Shown: positions 37,697 to 47,974, counted from the first letter of the stretch. The stretch: 64,000 bases of DNA from Luteimicrobium album (GCF_030161555.1 NZ_BSUK01000001.1:1922001-1986000); one strand, 5' to 3'. A program made the numbers and translations. The notes: a model not told the origin generated them from the letters alone.

Positions 37697-39146
37697 TCAG
37701 CCGAGGTCGCGGACCGCGGCGTACTGCTCGCGCACCACGGGCGCGGGCGCGCCGTCGACGGTGAGCGTCTCCCCGCCGTCGCCTCCGGTCCATGCGGGCG
37801 GCTCGGTGCTCCCGGCGAGCGCCCACGCGGCCTGGCGGGCGGCGCCGTCGGCCACGTACTCACCCGGCGGCGGGACCTCGACCGGCCGTCCGAAGACGGT
37901 CGGCGCGAGCTGCCGCACGGCCTCCGAGCGTGCCCCGCCGCCGATGAGCAGCAGGCGCCCGACCTCGGCGCCCTGCGCGACGAGCGCGTCGAGCCCGTCG
38001 GCGAGCCCGCACAGCATGCCTTCGACGGCGGCCCGCGCCACGTGCTGCGGGGTCGCGGTCACGAGGCGCAGGCCGTGGAACGAGCCGGTCGCGTCGGGCC
38101 GGTTGGGCGTGCGCTCGCCCTCGAGGTAGGGCACGAGGACGAGGCCGTCGGCCCCGGGGGCGCCGCCAGTGCGAGCTTGGACAGCCCGACGTGATCGACG
38201 CCGAGGATGCTGCGGGCGGCGTCGAGGACGCGGCTCGCGTTGAGGGTGACGCCGAGCAGCAGGTATTGCCCGGTGGCGTCGGCGAAGCCGTTGACGAGCC
38301 CGGACGCGTCGGCGCTGGGCCGGTCCGCGACCGCGGACACGACGCCGGACGTCCCGATCGAGATCGCCACGTCGCCCGCGCTCATGCCGAGCCCGAGCGC
38401 GGCGCCGGCGTTGTCACCGGCCCCGGCCCCGAGCCCGAGGCCTGCGGGCACGGTCTCCGAACCGCGCGTGGTGCCGGCGGCTTCGCCCGGCCCGACGACG
38501 CGCGGCAGGGCGATCCCTCGGCCGCCGCCTCGTCGAGGCGGAGCGCCCGCGCGAGCAGGTCGCGCCGGTACGCGTCGAGCCCCCAGTAGCCGGTGCCGGA
38601 CGCGTCGGACCGGTCCGTCGTGAGAGCCGTGAGGTCGGGCTCGAGCCCCTGCGACCGCGGCCCGTACCCGGCGATGCGCCAGGTCAGCCAGTCGTGGGGG
38701 AGCGCGACGGCGGCGATCCGGCCGACGAGGTCGGGCTCGTGGTCGGCGACCCACCGCAGCTTGGTCACGGTGAGCGACGCGACGGGCACCGACCCGACGG
38801 CCTCGGCCCACGCGGCCGCGCCGAGCTCGTCGACCAGGTCGGCGGCGGACGGCGCCGAGCGGGTGTCGTTCCACAGGAGCGCCGGCCGCAGGACCTCGCC
38901 CTCGGCGTCGAGCAGGACCATGCCGTGCTGCTGCCCACCGACGGCGATCGCGGCGACGTCAGCGAGGCCGCCGGCGGCCTCGGCCGCCGAACGGAACGCG
39001 TCCCACCAGGCGTCGGGGTGGACCTCGGTGCCGTCCGGGTGCGACGCGGAGCCGGAGCGCACGAGCGCTCCGGTCTCCGCGTCCCGGACGACGACCTTGC
39101 ACGACTGCGTCGAGGAGTCGACGCCGGCGACAAGGGTGCCGCTCAT
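37697..39146 (-). CDS. xylB: Xylulokinase (two apparent frameshifts)
   Basis: About 483 aa, FGGY kinase: ATP + D-xylulose to xylulose 5-phosphate. N-terminal [31 protein letters not shown] (substrate Asp later in LWNDTRS), [13 protein letters not shown], then [11 protein letters not shown] and the C-terminal ATP region [18 protein letters not shown] with [15 protein letters not shown]-run losses at 38515-38517 ([10 protein letters not shown] expected) and 38152-38155 ([25 protein letters not shown] expected) split it in three. Its ATG overlaps the xylA stop by one base, so translation is coupled. Terminated by the hairpin at 37650-37688. Confidence 0.93.
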
Positions 39147-40330
39147 CAGCCGACGAGGTGCTTGAGCGCGAGCTGGTGCAGCGCGACGAGCCCGTACTCG
39201 CGCTCGGCGGCGGCGTCGAGGTCGAACGTCTCGCGCGTCGTCGGGTCGGCGAGGAACTGGTCGAAGGTCTCGCCCTCGGCCAGCGTGGACTGGCCGAGCT
39301 CGAAGATGCCGGCGTGCTCGAACGCCTTCTGGACCTCGGGGTCCTCGCGGTACTGCTTGGCCTTCGCGGCGAGGAGCGTGTACGTCTCGATGTTGGCGCG
39401 CGCGGAGTCCCACACGCCGTCGGGGCCCTCGGTGCGCGACGGCTTGTAGTCGAAGTGGCGAGCGCCCTCGTAGCGGGGGCCGCCGTTGGGGAAGCCGTTC
39501 TCGAGCAGGTCGACGGTGAAGAACGCGGACAGCAGGTCGCCGTGGCCGAAGACGAGGTCCTGGTCGAACTTCGGGCCGTGCTGGCCGTTGAGGTCGATGT
39601 GGAAGAGCTTGCCCGCGTAGAGGGCGAGCGCGAGGCCGTGCGTGTAGTTGAGCGTGGCCATCTGCTCGTGGCCGGTCTCGGGGTTGAGGCCGACGATGTC
39701 GCCGTTGTCGAGCGTCGCGATCAGGGCGAGCGCGTGGCCGATGGACGGCAGGAAGATGTCGCCGCGGGGCTCGTTCGGCTTGGGCTCGAGGCCGATGCGC
39801 AGGTCGTAGCCGCGGTCCTTGATGTACGCGGCGACGGTGTCGATGCCCTCGGCGTAGCGGGCGTGCGCGGCGTGCAGGTCCTTGGAGTTGTCGTACTCGA
39901 CGCCCTCGCGGCCGCCCCACATGACGAACGTCTGAGCACCGAGCTCGGCGGCGAGGTCCACGTTGCGGAGGATCTTGCGCAGGCCGAAGCGGCGGACGCC
40001 GCGGTCGTTCGACGTGAACGCGCCGTCCTTGAAGACGGGGTGCGTGAACGTGTTGGTCGTGACCATCTCGATCACGAGGCCGGTCTCGTCGGCGGCCTTC
40101 TTGACGGCGTCGACGCGGGCACGGCGGTCGGCGTCGTCGGCGTCGAACGGGAAGACGTCGTTGTCGTGGAACGTGAAGCCCCATGCGCCGATGTCGGCGA
40201 GCTTGCGGACGGACTCGGCCGGGTCGAGCGCGGCGCGCGTCGGGTCGCCGAACGGGTCCTGGGCCTGCCAGCCCACGGTCCAGAGACCGAACGAGAACTT
40301 GAAGTCAGGGGTGGCCGCGGGGGTGCTCAT
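39146..40330 (-). CDS. xylA: Xylose isomerase
   Basis: 394 aa, class I actinobacterial type. D-xylose to D-xylulose with two Mg/Mn ions. [35 protein letters not shown] (catalytic His), [66 protein letters not shown] (metal Glu), [15 protein letters not shown] and [24 protein letters not shown] (metal Asp/His) are all intact. ATG 40330 follows GAGGAGCACC. Leader of about 90 bases holds no other feature. First gene of xylAB, divergent from the ROK gene; D-glucose isomerisation is a side activity in this family. Confidence 0.97.
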   Translation of the reverse strand: MSTPAATPDFKFSFGLWTVGWQAQDPFGDPTRAALDPAESVRKLADIGAWGFTFHDNDVFPFDADDADRRARVDAVKKAADETGLVIEMVTTNTFTHPVFKDGAFTSNDRGVRRFGLRKILRNVDLAAELGAQTFVMWGGREGVEYDNSKDLHAAHARYAEGIDTVAAYIKDRGYDLRIGLEPKPNEPRGDIFLPSIGHALALIATLDNGDIVGLNPETGHEQMATLNYTHGLALALYAGKLFHIDLNGQHGPKFDQDLVFGHGDLLSAFFTVDLLENGFPNGGPRYEGARHFDYKPSRTEGPDGVWDSARANIETYTLLAAKAKQYREDPEVQKAFEHAGIFELGQSTLAEGETFDQFLADPTTRETFDLDAAAEREYGLVALHQLALKHLVG

Positions 40331-40420
40331 CCGGGGTGCTCCTCGTCGAGTGGGTGGTCCCTGGGGGTCAGGGGCCGCGTCGGTGGGTGGGTCGCCCGCG
40401 CCGCAGCGATGGTCGAGCCC

Positions 40421-40442
40421 TTTGTTGTATGGATGAACTTAA
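40421..40442. promoter_or_regulatory. Probable XylR (ROK) operator and promoter between xylA and its repressor gene
   Basis: An AT-rich island (tttgttgtatggatgaactt plus aa) stands out from about 75% GC surroundings. GTTG and GAAC half-sites suggest an imperfect inverted repeat, as seen in xyl operators of ROK repressors. Its place suits control of both divergent promoters. Confidence 0.6.
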
Positions 40443-40455
40443 CGCGCGACGCGGG

Positions 40456-40461
40456 TAGGGT
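40456..40461 (+). promoter_or_regulatory. -10 box for leaderless ROK gene
   Basis: TAGGGT lies 8 bases before ATG 40470. Confidence 0.5.
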
Positions 40462-40469
40462 CAAGGCTC

Positions 40470-41754
40470 ATGGAGCTCCCCGGCGTCGGCACCCCCAAGG
40501 CCCGGCAGGCCTCGCTGCGCGAGCACAACCTCGCGCTCGTCGCCCGCAGCGTGTTCGGCGCGGCCGAGCCACCGTCGCGCGCGGCCGTCGCCGTCGCCAC
40601 CGGGCTCACCCGCGCGACCGTCGGCTCGCTCGTCGACCAGCTCGTCGCCGGGCGCGTCGTCGCCGAGCTCGCGCCCGCGCCCGGCCAGGTCGGACGCCCC
40701 GCCGTGCCGCTCGTGCCCGCCCCGCGGACCGTCGTCGGGCTCGGTCTCGAGGTCAACGTCGACTACGTCGGCGTGCGCGCGCTCGACCTGTCCGGCGCGA
40801 CCGTGGCCGAGCGCATCGAGGGTGCGCCGGGCGGCGCACCTGCCGACTTCTCGGGCAGCGACCCCGTCCGCGTGCTCGCCCGCGTGGGCGACCTCGCGCG
40901 CGACGTCGTCGCCGAGATCGAGGCGGAGGGCATGCGGGTCGCGGGCACCCGGCTCGCGCTGCCCGGCCTCGTCGACGCGCGCGCCGGCTTCCTCCAGGTC
41001 GCCCCGAACCTCGGCTGGGAGTCGCTCGCGCCCGTGCCGCTGCTCGGACCGCTGCCCGCGGGCGTCGAGATCGCCAACGAGGCCAACCTCGCCGGCCTCG
41101 CCCAGCTCCCGTTCGGCCAGTTCGCGGCCTCCGGCCACGACGGCACCACGTTCGTGCACGTCTCCGGCGACGTGGGCATCGGCGCCGCGATCGTGCTCGA
41201 CGGCCAGCTCTACCTCGGCCGGCACGGGTGGGCCGGCGAGATCGGCCACGTCGTCGTCGACCCGTCGGGCCCCCGCTGCCGGTGCGGCGCGACGGGCTGC
41301 CTCGAGCAGCTCGCGGGCAAGGACGCGATCCTGCGCGGCCTCGGCCTCGACGCGCCCGGCACCACCCGGCCCGACGGCGCAGCCTCCGACGGCCTCGCCC
41401 CGGTCCTCGACGCGCTGGCCGCGGGAGGCGAGGCGGGGAGCGGGCGCGCGCCGTCGTCGGGCGCGCCGGGAAGGCCCTCGGCACGGCGCTCTCGACGCTC
41501 GTCAACCTGCTCGACCTCGACACGGTCTTCCTCGGCGGCGTCTACGCGACCCTCGCCGACGACCTGCGCCCGACGCTCGAGGCCGAGCTGCGCACGCGGG
41601 TCCTGGCCTCACCGTGGGAGCGGATCGCGGTGCGCCCGGCGCCCGTGTCCGGGTACGCGGCGCTCACCGGGGTGCGCGCGCCGTCCTGCGGGACCTCGTG
41701 CAGGCACCCAGCGACTACCTGGAGTCTCTGGAGACGGCGAGAGCGCCGAGGTAG
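40470..41754 (+). CDS. xylR: ROK family xylose repressor, XylR-like (two apparent frameshifts)
   Basis: About 428 aa. N-terminal wHTH (LREHNLALVARSVFGAAEPPSRAAVAVATGLTRATVGSLVDQLVAGRVV) and ROK domain: VVGLGLEVNVDYVGVRALDLSG, RLALPGLVDARAGFLQVAPNLGW, FVHVSGDVGIGAAIVLDGQLYLG and the zinc motif CRCGATGCLEQLAG, later VNLLDLDTVFLGGVYATL. One G is missing at 41435-41438 (GEAGERARAVVGRAGKALG expected) and one base near 41672-41682 (after ALTGVRAAV), after which it ends QAPSDYLESLETARAPR. Divergent from xylAB with the operator between, hence the XylR assignment. Confidence 0.88.
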
Positions 41755-41785
41755 GACGGAGACCCGTCCTGCCTCGGCGCTCTCG
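41738..41785. terminator. Bidirectional 22-bp hairpin between ROK and NlpC/P60 genes
   Basis: cgagagcgccgaggtaggacgg pairs with ccgtcctgcctcggcgctctcg (one mismatch) across a 4-base loop. It includes the ROK stop codon and lies 27 bases from the convergent hydrolase stop. Confidence 0.85.
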
Positions 41786-41812
41786 GGACGCTGCGGGCCG
41801 TGGCCCGGTGCG

Positions 41813-42642
41813 TCAGATCGTGTTGGCCTTCGCCTTCACGTGGATGAAGGTCCAGCTCGCCTTCCACATGCTGCGCACGTGGATGGACTTGCCGGGGCGC
41901 GGGGCGTCGATGATCTTGTTGCCGCCGACGTAGATCCCGACGTGCCCGGGCGTGTAGACGAGGTCACCGGGCTTGGCGTGCTTCTTGGACACGACCTTGC
42001 CCGCGTGGCGCTGGCCCGACGACGTGCGGGGAGGGACTTCACCTTGGTGTGCGAGTACACGTACTTGGTGAAGCCCGAGCAGTCGAAGCCGCGGGGGCTC
42101 GAGCCGCCGTACACGTAGCGGGTGCCGGTGTACTTGACGGCCTTCTCGACGACGCGCGACGAGTACTTGTGCGTCAGGACGGTCGTGTACCTCGTGGTGC
42201 CCTTGACGTACTTGCTCGAGGGGTGGATCGTCGCGCGGACGCGGTGGTGACCCGGCTTGAGGCCCTTCGACAGGCGGTACGTCGCCTTGCCGTGCTTGAG
42301 GGTCACGGTCTTGACGTGCTTGCCGGCGACCCAGAACCAGACCTTGCCGGTCGTGGCCTTGCCGCCGGCCTTCGACGACACGGAGACGAGGGGCGGCTTG
42401 TTCTTGTAGTACGACTTGTCGCTGATCTTGAGCGAGACCGTCGCCTTGACGGTCTTGGGCTTCGCGGCCGTCGCGGTCTTGGTGGCGGTCGTGGCGGCAG
42501 CGGCGGGGGTGGCTGCGGCGGTGGTCACGAGACCGCCGCCGACGAGGCCCACGAGGAGGCCGGCGGTGGTCGCGACTCGGCCGAATCGGCGCGGACGACC
42601 ACCCTCAGGGCGCACTGCGCCCTGCTCACGGGTTCGGAGCAT
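41813..42642 (-). CDS. Secreted NlpC/P60 peptidoglycan endopeptidase (one apparent frameshift)
   Basis: About 276 aa. ATG 42642 follows GAGAGG. A signal peptide (VATTAGLLVGLVGGGLVTTAAATPAAAA) is followed by an Ala/Thr/Lys linker, an Ig-like beta domain (VKATVSLKISDKSYYKNKPPLVSVSSKAGG, about aa 65-150) and the catalytic NlpC/P60 domain: AVKYTGTRYVYGGSSPRGFDCSGFTKYVY (Cys nucleophile), then DLVYTPGHVGIYVGGNKIIDA (His). One C is missing at 42028-42031 (SLPRTSSGQRHAG expected). It would cut stem-peptide cross-links for cell growth. A c-di-AMP riboswitch precedes it, as for related hydrolases in actinobacteria. Confidence 0.9.
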
Positions 42643-42654
42643 GGTGTTGTACCT

Positions 42655-42830
42655 CTCACGCCTGCGAGGTGAGCTGTCGGGTTCGGGCGGGAGGTACGTG
42701 CCCGGCCGCTTGCGCGGCTTCACCCCGAGGAGGTCCGGTCCGACATGGCCCGGGCCCCCGAAGGTGGGTCCCCCGTCGCTGCCACGGGTCATGGGCCCTT
42801 CCCGGTGGCAGCGCTCGGCGTTCCGGGTCG
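42655..42830 (-). ncRNA. c-di-AMP (ydaO-yuaA) riboswitch
   Basis: On the minus strand, before the NlpC/P60 gene: a closing stem region (CGCTGCCAC / GTGGCAGCG), then CGACGGGGGACCCACCTT (42761-42778), CGGGGTGAAGCCGC (about 42715-42728) and at the 3' end CCCGAACCCGACAGCTCACC and TCGCAGGCGTGAGAGG (42655-42690). These are the conserved segments of the ydaO class. c-di-AMP binding is known to lower expression of resuscitation or cell-wall hydrolase genes in actinobacteria. The exact 5' boundary is approximate. Confidence 0.88.
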
Positions 42831-42904
42831 GGGCAGACGGCAGGTCGTGCGTCCGTCGGCTGATCGAGGCTAGGCAACAGACCCGGCGGGTCACAAATAT
42901 GTAA

Positions 42905-43224
42905 CGAGGGCTTGTGCGTGTCCGAGTTGACCTGCTAGGGCCCAGTGGGCCCGGGTCGGTGACACTCGGATGCGGCTATGACAGAACGGGCGTTAACCGT
43001 CCGGATGACCCCCGGATCGTCGGTACGCCCGTGCCGCAAACCTTCACATCCGGTCGCGCCCCACGGGCGTGTCGGCGCCCGAGATGTCGGGTTTCTCGGA
43101 TGTGTGGCGAGGCTCGCCCGCCCCCGGTGACCCGTGTAGGCTGCGGAATAAGGAAGGGAGCCGTTCAAAACGGCACCCGCGTCGCCGGAGCCACCGGCGC
43201 ACCAGCCGACCGGAGGACCAGGTC
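42905..43224. other. 320-bp intergenic/promoter region before the chitobiose phosphorylase operon
   Basis: No coding frame is convincing. On the minus strand CGTTACATATTTGTGACC (42892-42909) is the likely promoter area for the riboswitch transcript. On the plus strand GTGTAGGCTGCGGAATAAGG (43132-43152) may hold the -10 (TAGGCT) for the operon, with a leader of about 85 bases that includes gccgttcaaaacggc, a 5-6 bp hairpin (43160-43174). Start context GGAGGACC lies before 43225. Confidence 0.45.
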
Positions 43225-45433
43225 ATGCCCAGCGCCCAGGCCGCACCCGCCCGCCAGCAGCTCTCCCGGCGCGCCGCCGTCCTGCTCGCAGCCGGGCACG
43301 ACGCCGCCTCCCACGACGTCCTCACCCAGCCCCTCGGCGACTCGACCGTCGTCCAGCGCGCGCTCGAGACGCTGAACCAGGTCGTCGACCGTGACCGCAC
43401 CGTGGTCGTCGTCGCAGCCGGCGACACGCGGGTCCGCGAGCTCCTCGGACCGGACCTCACGTACGTCGAGCAGTCGGGCCCGGCGGGCACCGGCCCGGCC
43501 GCGCTCGCCGCGCGCGCCGCGCTCCCGGCCGGCGCCGACGTCGTGCTGACCGCCTACGCGGACACGCCGCTGCTGCGCAGCGAGTCGCTCCTCGGCCTGC
43601 TCACCCGGCACGCCCTCAAGGACGCCGACCTCACGTTCCTCACGGCCGTCCTCGCGGAGCCGCGCCCGGCGTACGACCGGGTGGTCCGCGTCGACGGCAG
43701 GGTCACTGCGATCGTCAGCGCCGGGACCGAGCCCGCCGCGGGGAGACCACCGACGGGCACGAGATCAACGTGGGCGCCTACGTCGCGGCGCCCACGCTGC
43801 TGTTCGGGGTGCTCGAGGAGCTCGTCGCCGCGGGCGCGGACCGGCTCACGGACCTGGCCCACCGCGCGATCGCCGACGGTCGCCGGGTCGAGACGTACCA
43901 GATCTACGACACCGACGAGGTCCACGGCATCAACTCGCCGGCCGAGCTGCAGGACGCCGCCGACATCCTGCTCAAGCGGCTCTTCATGCCGAAGAAGAAC
44001 ACCGACACGACCATCCACTTCGGCACCGGCGGCTGGCGCGCGGTGATCGGCGAGGGCTACACCCTCGCCAACGTGCGCCGCCTGTCCCAGGCGATCGCGA
44101 ACGAGACCGCTCGTCGCGGGCTCGAGTCCCGCGGCGTCGTCATCGGCGGGGACCGCCGCTTCCTCTCCGAGGAGTCGAAGATCGCCGCCGCCGAGGTCTT
44201 CGCCGGCAACAACATCCCCGTCACCCTCCTGCTCGACGACGTCCCCACCCCCTGGTCACGTTCGCCGCCCCCTACCTCGGGGCCGCGTACGGGATCATCG
44301 TGACCTCGAGCCACAACCCGCCCGAGTGGAACGGCATCAAAGTGTTCCGCGCGGACGGGTCGCTGCCGCTGGACGACGAGACCGACCGCTACCAGGACGA
44401 GGCCAACGCCATGTCCGTGGACGACGTCATCACGCTCGACCTCGACCTCGCGCGCGCGGCCGGTGTCGTCGTCGACCGGACGCTCACCGACCCCTACATC
44501 GACGCGATCGAGAAGATCGTCGACGTCGACGCCGTGCGCGGCTCCGAGCTGCAGGTCGTCGTCGACCCCATGTACGGGACGAGCCAGCTCACGCTCGGCA
44601 CGATCCTCGGCGACATGCGCGTGCGTGCCGAGTTCATCCACGCGCAGCACAACCCGTTGTTCGGCGGCATCGCGCCCGCGCCCGACCTGCAGCGCCTGTC
44701 CGCGCTCATCGAGATGATCCGCTCGGGCGGCGGCCGGTACGCGCTCGGCATGGCGACCGACGGCGACTCCGACCGCATCGGGATCGTCGACGAGACCGGC
44801 GAGTACATCACCACCAACGACCTGCTCCTGCTCCTGTACTGGTACCTGCACGAGGTGCGTGGCGAGAAGGGCGGCGTCGTCCGCAACCTCGCGACCACCC
44901 ACCTGCTCGACCGCCTCGCCGCGCACTTCGGCGAGGAGTCGCGCGAGGTCAAGGTCGGCTTCAAGCACGTGACCGCGGGCATGGAGGAGATCGACGCGGT
45001 CCTCGGCGGCGAGTCGTCGGGCGGTCTCACGATCCGCGGCTGGATCCTCGGCAAGGACGGCATCTTCGCGTGCGCGCTCGTCGTCGAGATGCTGGCTCGC
45101 ACGGGCAAGCGGATCTCCGAGCTGCGCGAGATGATCTACGCGATCACGGGCCGCCTGTACACGCTCGAGGCCGGCGTCCCGTCGACGCCCGAGATGCGGA
45201 TCGCCGTCCCGCGCCGGCTCGAGGCCGAGCCGCTCACGCACGTCGGGCCGTACCCCGTCGTCAGCGTCTCCCACCTCGACGGCACGAAGATCCTCCTCGA
45301 GAACGACAACTGGGCGCTCCTGCGGTTCTCCGGCACCGAGCCGGTGCTCCGGATGTTCGTCGAGGCCGACTCGCCCGAGAAGGCCGAGGAGCTGCTCGAC
45401 TGGCTCAAGGGTTTCGTCACCGCGGGCGTCTGA
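43225..45433 (+). CDS. Fusion: degenerate GlmU-like nucleotidyltransferase domain + phosphohexomutase (two apparent frameshifts)
   Basis: About 736 aa. Residues 15-235 follow the GlmU uridyltransferase fold (AVLLAAG ... VVVVAAGDTRVRELLG ... GTGPAALAARAALP ... YADTPLLRSESLLGLLTRH ... INVGAYVAAPTLLFGVLEEL ... GINSPAELQDAADIL). However, the usual GTRM-S-PK loop after LAAG is replaced by HDAASHDVLTQP, so the NTP-binding Arg and Lys are gone. Residues 250-736 are a complete alpha-D-phosphohexomutase: phospho-Ser loop TSSHNPPEWNGIK, metal site TDGDSDRIG, sugar loop GGESSGGL, phosphate site RFSGTEPVLR. Single losses at 43740-43743 (G) and 44248-44252 (C) break it. It is 60 bases before the GH94 gene, so it probably turns GlcNAc-1-P into GlcNAc-6-P; the first domain may be regulatory. 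Confidence 0.85.
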
Positions 45434-45493
45434 GCCCGTCCTATCGCCTCCCCACCCCCCGCACGACCCCGCACGAGCAAGGACGCCCCACCC

Positions 45494-47974
45494 ATGCGCT
45501 ACGGATTCTTCGACACCGACGCCGACGAGTACGTGATCGACCGCCCCGACGTCCCCGTCTCGTGGACGAATTACCTGGGCACGAAGAACATGTGCACCGT
45601 GCTGTCCCACCACGGGGGCGGCTACTCGTACTACAAGAGCTCGCAGTACGGGCGGATCTCGCGGTTCCGCCAGAACGGCGTCCCCCTCGACCGCCCGGGC
45701 CACTACGTGTACCTGCGCGACGACGCCGACGGCGACTACTGGTCGGCGTCCTGGCAGCCGGTGGGCAAGCCGTTCGTCGAGCCGGGGACCGAGCCCGACG
45801 CCGAGGCCGGCCCGGGTGCCGCGGGACGGTGGACCACGCGGCACGGCATGGGCTACACGCGCTTCCGCTCCGAGTACCGCGGCATCGACACGGAGCAGAC
45901 GGTCTTCATCCCGCTCGACGACGACGTGGAGCTGTGGGACGTCCGCGTCACGAACACCTCGGACCGCGTCCGCGAGCTGACCGTCGCGTCGTACGTGGAG
46001 TTCAGCTTCCACACGATCACGATCGACAACCAGAACCTGCAGATGTCGCTCTACGCGTCGGGCTCCTCGTACGAGGACGGCATCATCGAGTACGACTTCT
46101 ACTACGAGCCGTGGACCTTCCACTACGTCGCGTCGAGCGAGACGCCGTCGTCGTACGACTCGCTGCGCGACAACTTCATCGGCTCCTACCGCACCGAGAC
46201 GAACCCGGTCGCGATCGAGCGCGGCGAGGGCACGAACAAGAGCGCGACGACCCAGAACCACTGCGGTTCGCTCCAGCACAAGGTCGTCCTGCAGCCGGGC
46301 GAGACCAAGCGCCTCGTCTACCTGCTGGGCTACGGGTCGCGCGACGCAGCGGGCAGAGAGATGCAGGCGAAGTACGCCGACGTCGAGTCCGCCGAGGTGC
46401 CGGCGGTCGACCGCGAGTTCCAGCGCCTGCGCGACTACTGGCACGCCAAGCAGGACAAGCTCCGCATCCGCACGCCCCACGAGGGCATGAACACGATGAT
46501 CAACTCCTGGACCCTGCTCCAGGCGGAGACGTGCGTGGTCTGGTCGCGGTTCGCGTCGTTCGTCGAGGTCGGCGGACGCAACGGCCTGGGCTACCGCGAC
46601 ACCGCGCAGGACGTCATGAGCGTCATCCACTCCAACCCGACCAAGACGCGCCAGCGCATCGTCGAGCTGCTGCGTGCGCAGACCGAGCAAGGCTACGGGC
46701 TGCACCTGTTCGACCCGAAGGCGTTCGACCCCGACGCCGAGAAGCTCCCCGACGTGCCGTCCCCGACGATCGTCCCGACCCCGAACGTCGCCGACCTCAT
46801 CCACGGCCTCGAGGACACCTGCTCGGACGACCACCTGTGGCTCGTGCCGTCCGTCGTCGAGTACGTCAAGGAGACCGGGGACCTCGGGTTCCTGGACCTC
46901 GAGATCCCGTTCGCGCAGGGCACGCCCGCGACCGTCTACGAGCACCTGCGTCGGGCGCTCGAGTTCTCGGCCGAGCAGGTCGGGCCCAACGGCGTCGCGC
47001 TCGGCCTGCGGGCCGACTGGAACGACTGCCTCAACCTCGGCGGCGGCGAGACCGCGCTCGTGACGTTCCTGCACGCCTGGGCGATCCGGGCGTTCCTGGA
47101 GATCTGTGAGCACAGGCGAGCCGCCGGAGACGCGTCAGCGTCGGACGACGTCGAGCGCTGGACCGCCGAGCTCGACCGGATCCGCGGCGTCGCCGACCGC
47201 GAGCTGTGGGACGGCCGCTGGTGGATCCGCGGCTACACGCGCGACGGCGTGAAGATCGGCTCCGCGGCCAACGACGAGGGCAAGATCTTCCTCGAGCACC
47301 AGGCGTGGCCCGTGATCGCGGGGATCACGTCGCAGGAGCGCGGCGAGACGGCGATGGACGCCGTCCGCGAGCTGCTCGGCTCCGAGTACGGCAACCACCT
47401 CAACTGGCCCGCGTTCACCAAGGTCGACGACACCGTCGGGTTCGTGACCCGCGTGTACCCGGGCATCAAGGAGAACGCCGCGATCTTCAGCCACCCGAAC
47501 GCGTGGCCGATCATCGCCGAGGCGCTGCTCGGTCGTGGCGACGAGGCCGTCCAGTTCTACGACGCGATCCTGCCGTACCACCAGAACGACAACATCGAGG
47601 TTCGCGGCGCCGAGCCGTACGCCTACGTCCAGTTCCTCTACGGCCGGGACCACGAGTGGTTCGGCAAGGCGCAGAACCCCTGGCTGACCGGCACCGCCGG
47701 CTGGATGTACACCGCCGTCACCAAGTACGTCCTGGGCGTCCGCCTCGCACTGGACGGCCTCGTCGTCGACCCGTCGATCCCCGCGGACTGGGACGGCTTC
47801 GAGGTGCGGCGCGAGTGGCGCGAGGCGGTCTACGAGATCGAGGTGCGCAACCCCGAGCACGTCTCGCACGGGGTCGCGTCCGTGACCGTCGACGGCGTCG
47901 CGCACGAGCCCGGCACCCCGATCCCGGCCGCGTCCGCCGGGTCCACGGTGAGCGTCGTCGTGACGCTGGGCTGA
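45494..47974 (+). CDS. chbP: GH94 phosphorylase, probable N,N'-diacetylchitobiose phosphorylase
   Basis: 826 aa, cytoplasmic. Start MRYGFFDTDADEYVIDRPDVPVSWTNYLGTKN and blocks such as GHYVYLRDD, GDYWSASWQPVGKP, EFSFHTITIDNQNLQMSLY, TCVVWSRFASFVEVGGRNGLGYRDTAQD, GYGLHLFDP and IHGLEDTCSDDHLWLVP resemble, from memory, Vibrio ChbP much more than the Cellulomonas cellobiose phosphorylases, which differ in these loops. The general acid Asp lies in LRADWNDCLNLGGG. Reaction: GlcNAc-GlcNAc + Pi to GlcNAc-1-P + GlcNAc. The upstream mutase would then use GlcNAc-1-P. A cellobiose or other beta-glucan disaccharide substrate is not ruled out. Confidence 0.82.
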   Translation: MRYGFFDTDADEYVIDRPDVPVSWTNYLGTKNMCTVLSHHGGGYSYYKSSQYGRISRFRQNGVPLDRPGHYVYLRDDADGDYWSASWQPVGKPFVEPGTEPDAEAGPGAAGRWTTRHGMGYTRFRSEYRGIDTEQTVFIPLDDDVELWDVRVTNTSDRVRELTVASYVEFSFHTITIDNQNLQMSLYASGSSYEDGIIEYDFYYEPWTFHYVASSETPSSYDSLRDNFIGSYRTETNPVAIERGEGTNKSATTQNHCGSLQHKVVLQPGETKRLVYLLGYGSRDAAGREMQAKYADVESAEVPAVDREFQRLRDYWHAKQDKLRIRTPHEGMNTMINSWTLLQAETCVVWSRFASFVEVGGRNGLGYRDTAQDVMSVIHSNPTKTRQRIVELLRAQTEQGYGLHLFDPKAFDPDAEKLPDVPSPTIVPTPNVADLIHGLEDTCSDDHLWLVPSVVEYVKETGDLGFLDLEIPFAQGTPATVYEHLRRALEFSAEQVGPNGVALGLRADWNDCLNLGGGETALVTFLHAWAIRAFLEICEHRRAAGDASASDDVERWTAELDRIRGVADRELWDGRWWIRGYTRDGVKIGSAANDEGKIFLEHQAWPVIAGITSQERGETAMDAVRELLGSEYGNHLNWPAFTKVDDTVGFVTRVYPGIKENAAIFSHPNAWPIIAEALLGRGDEAVQFYDAILPYHQNDNIEVRGAEPYAYVQFLYGRDHEWFGKAQNPWLTGTAGWMYTAVTKYVLGVRLALDGLVVDPSIPADWDGFEVRREWREAVYEIEVRNPEHVSHGVASVTVDGVAHEPGTPIPAASAGSTVSVVVTLG

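Noticed and set aside
44057..47113. Open frame of about 1,000 codons on the minus strand opposite mutase and GH94 genes
   Set aside because: Composition is typical of an antisense frame (RDRV/ VDDR repeats), with no domain; the other strand is clearly coding.
45494..47974. Label cellobiose phosphorylase
   Set aside because: Motifs around the start and active-site loops match chitobiose phosphorylase better; kept as an alternative only.
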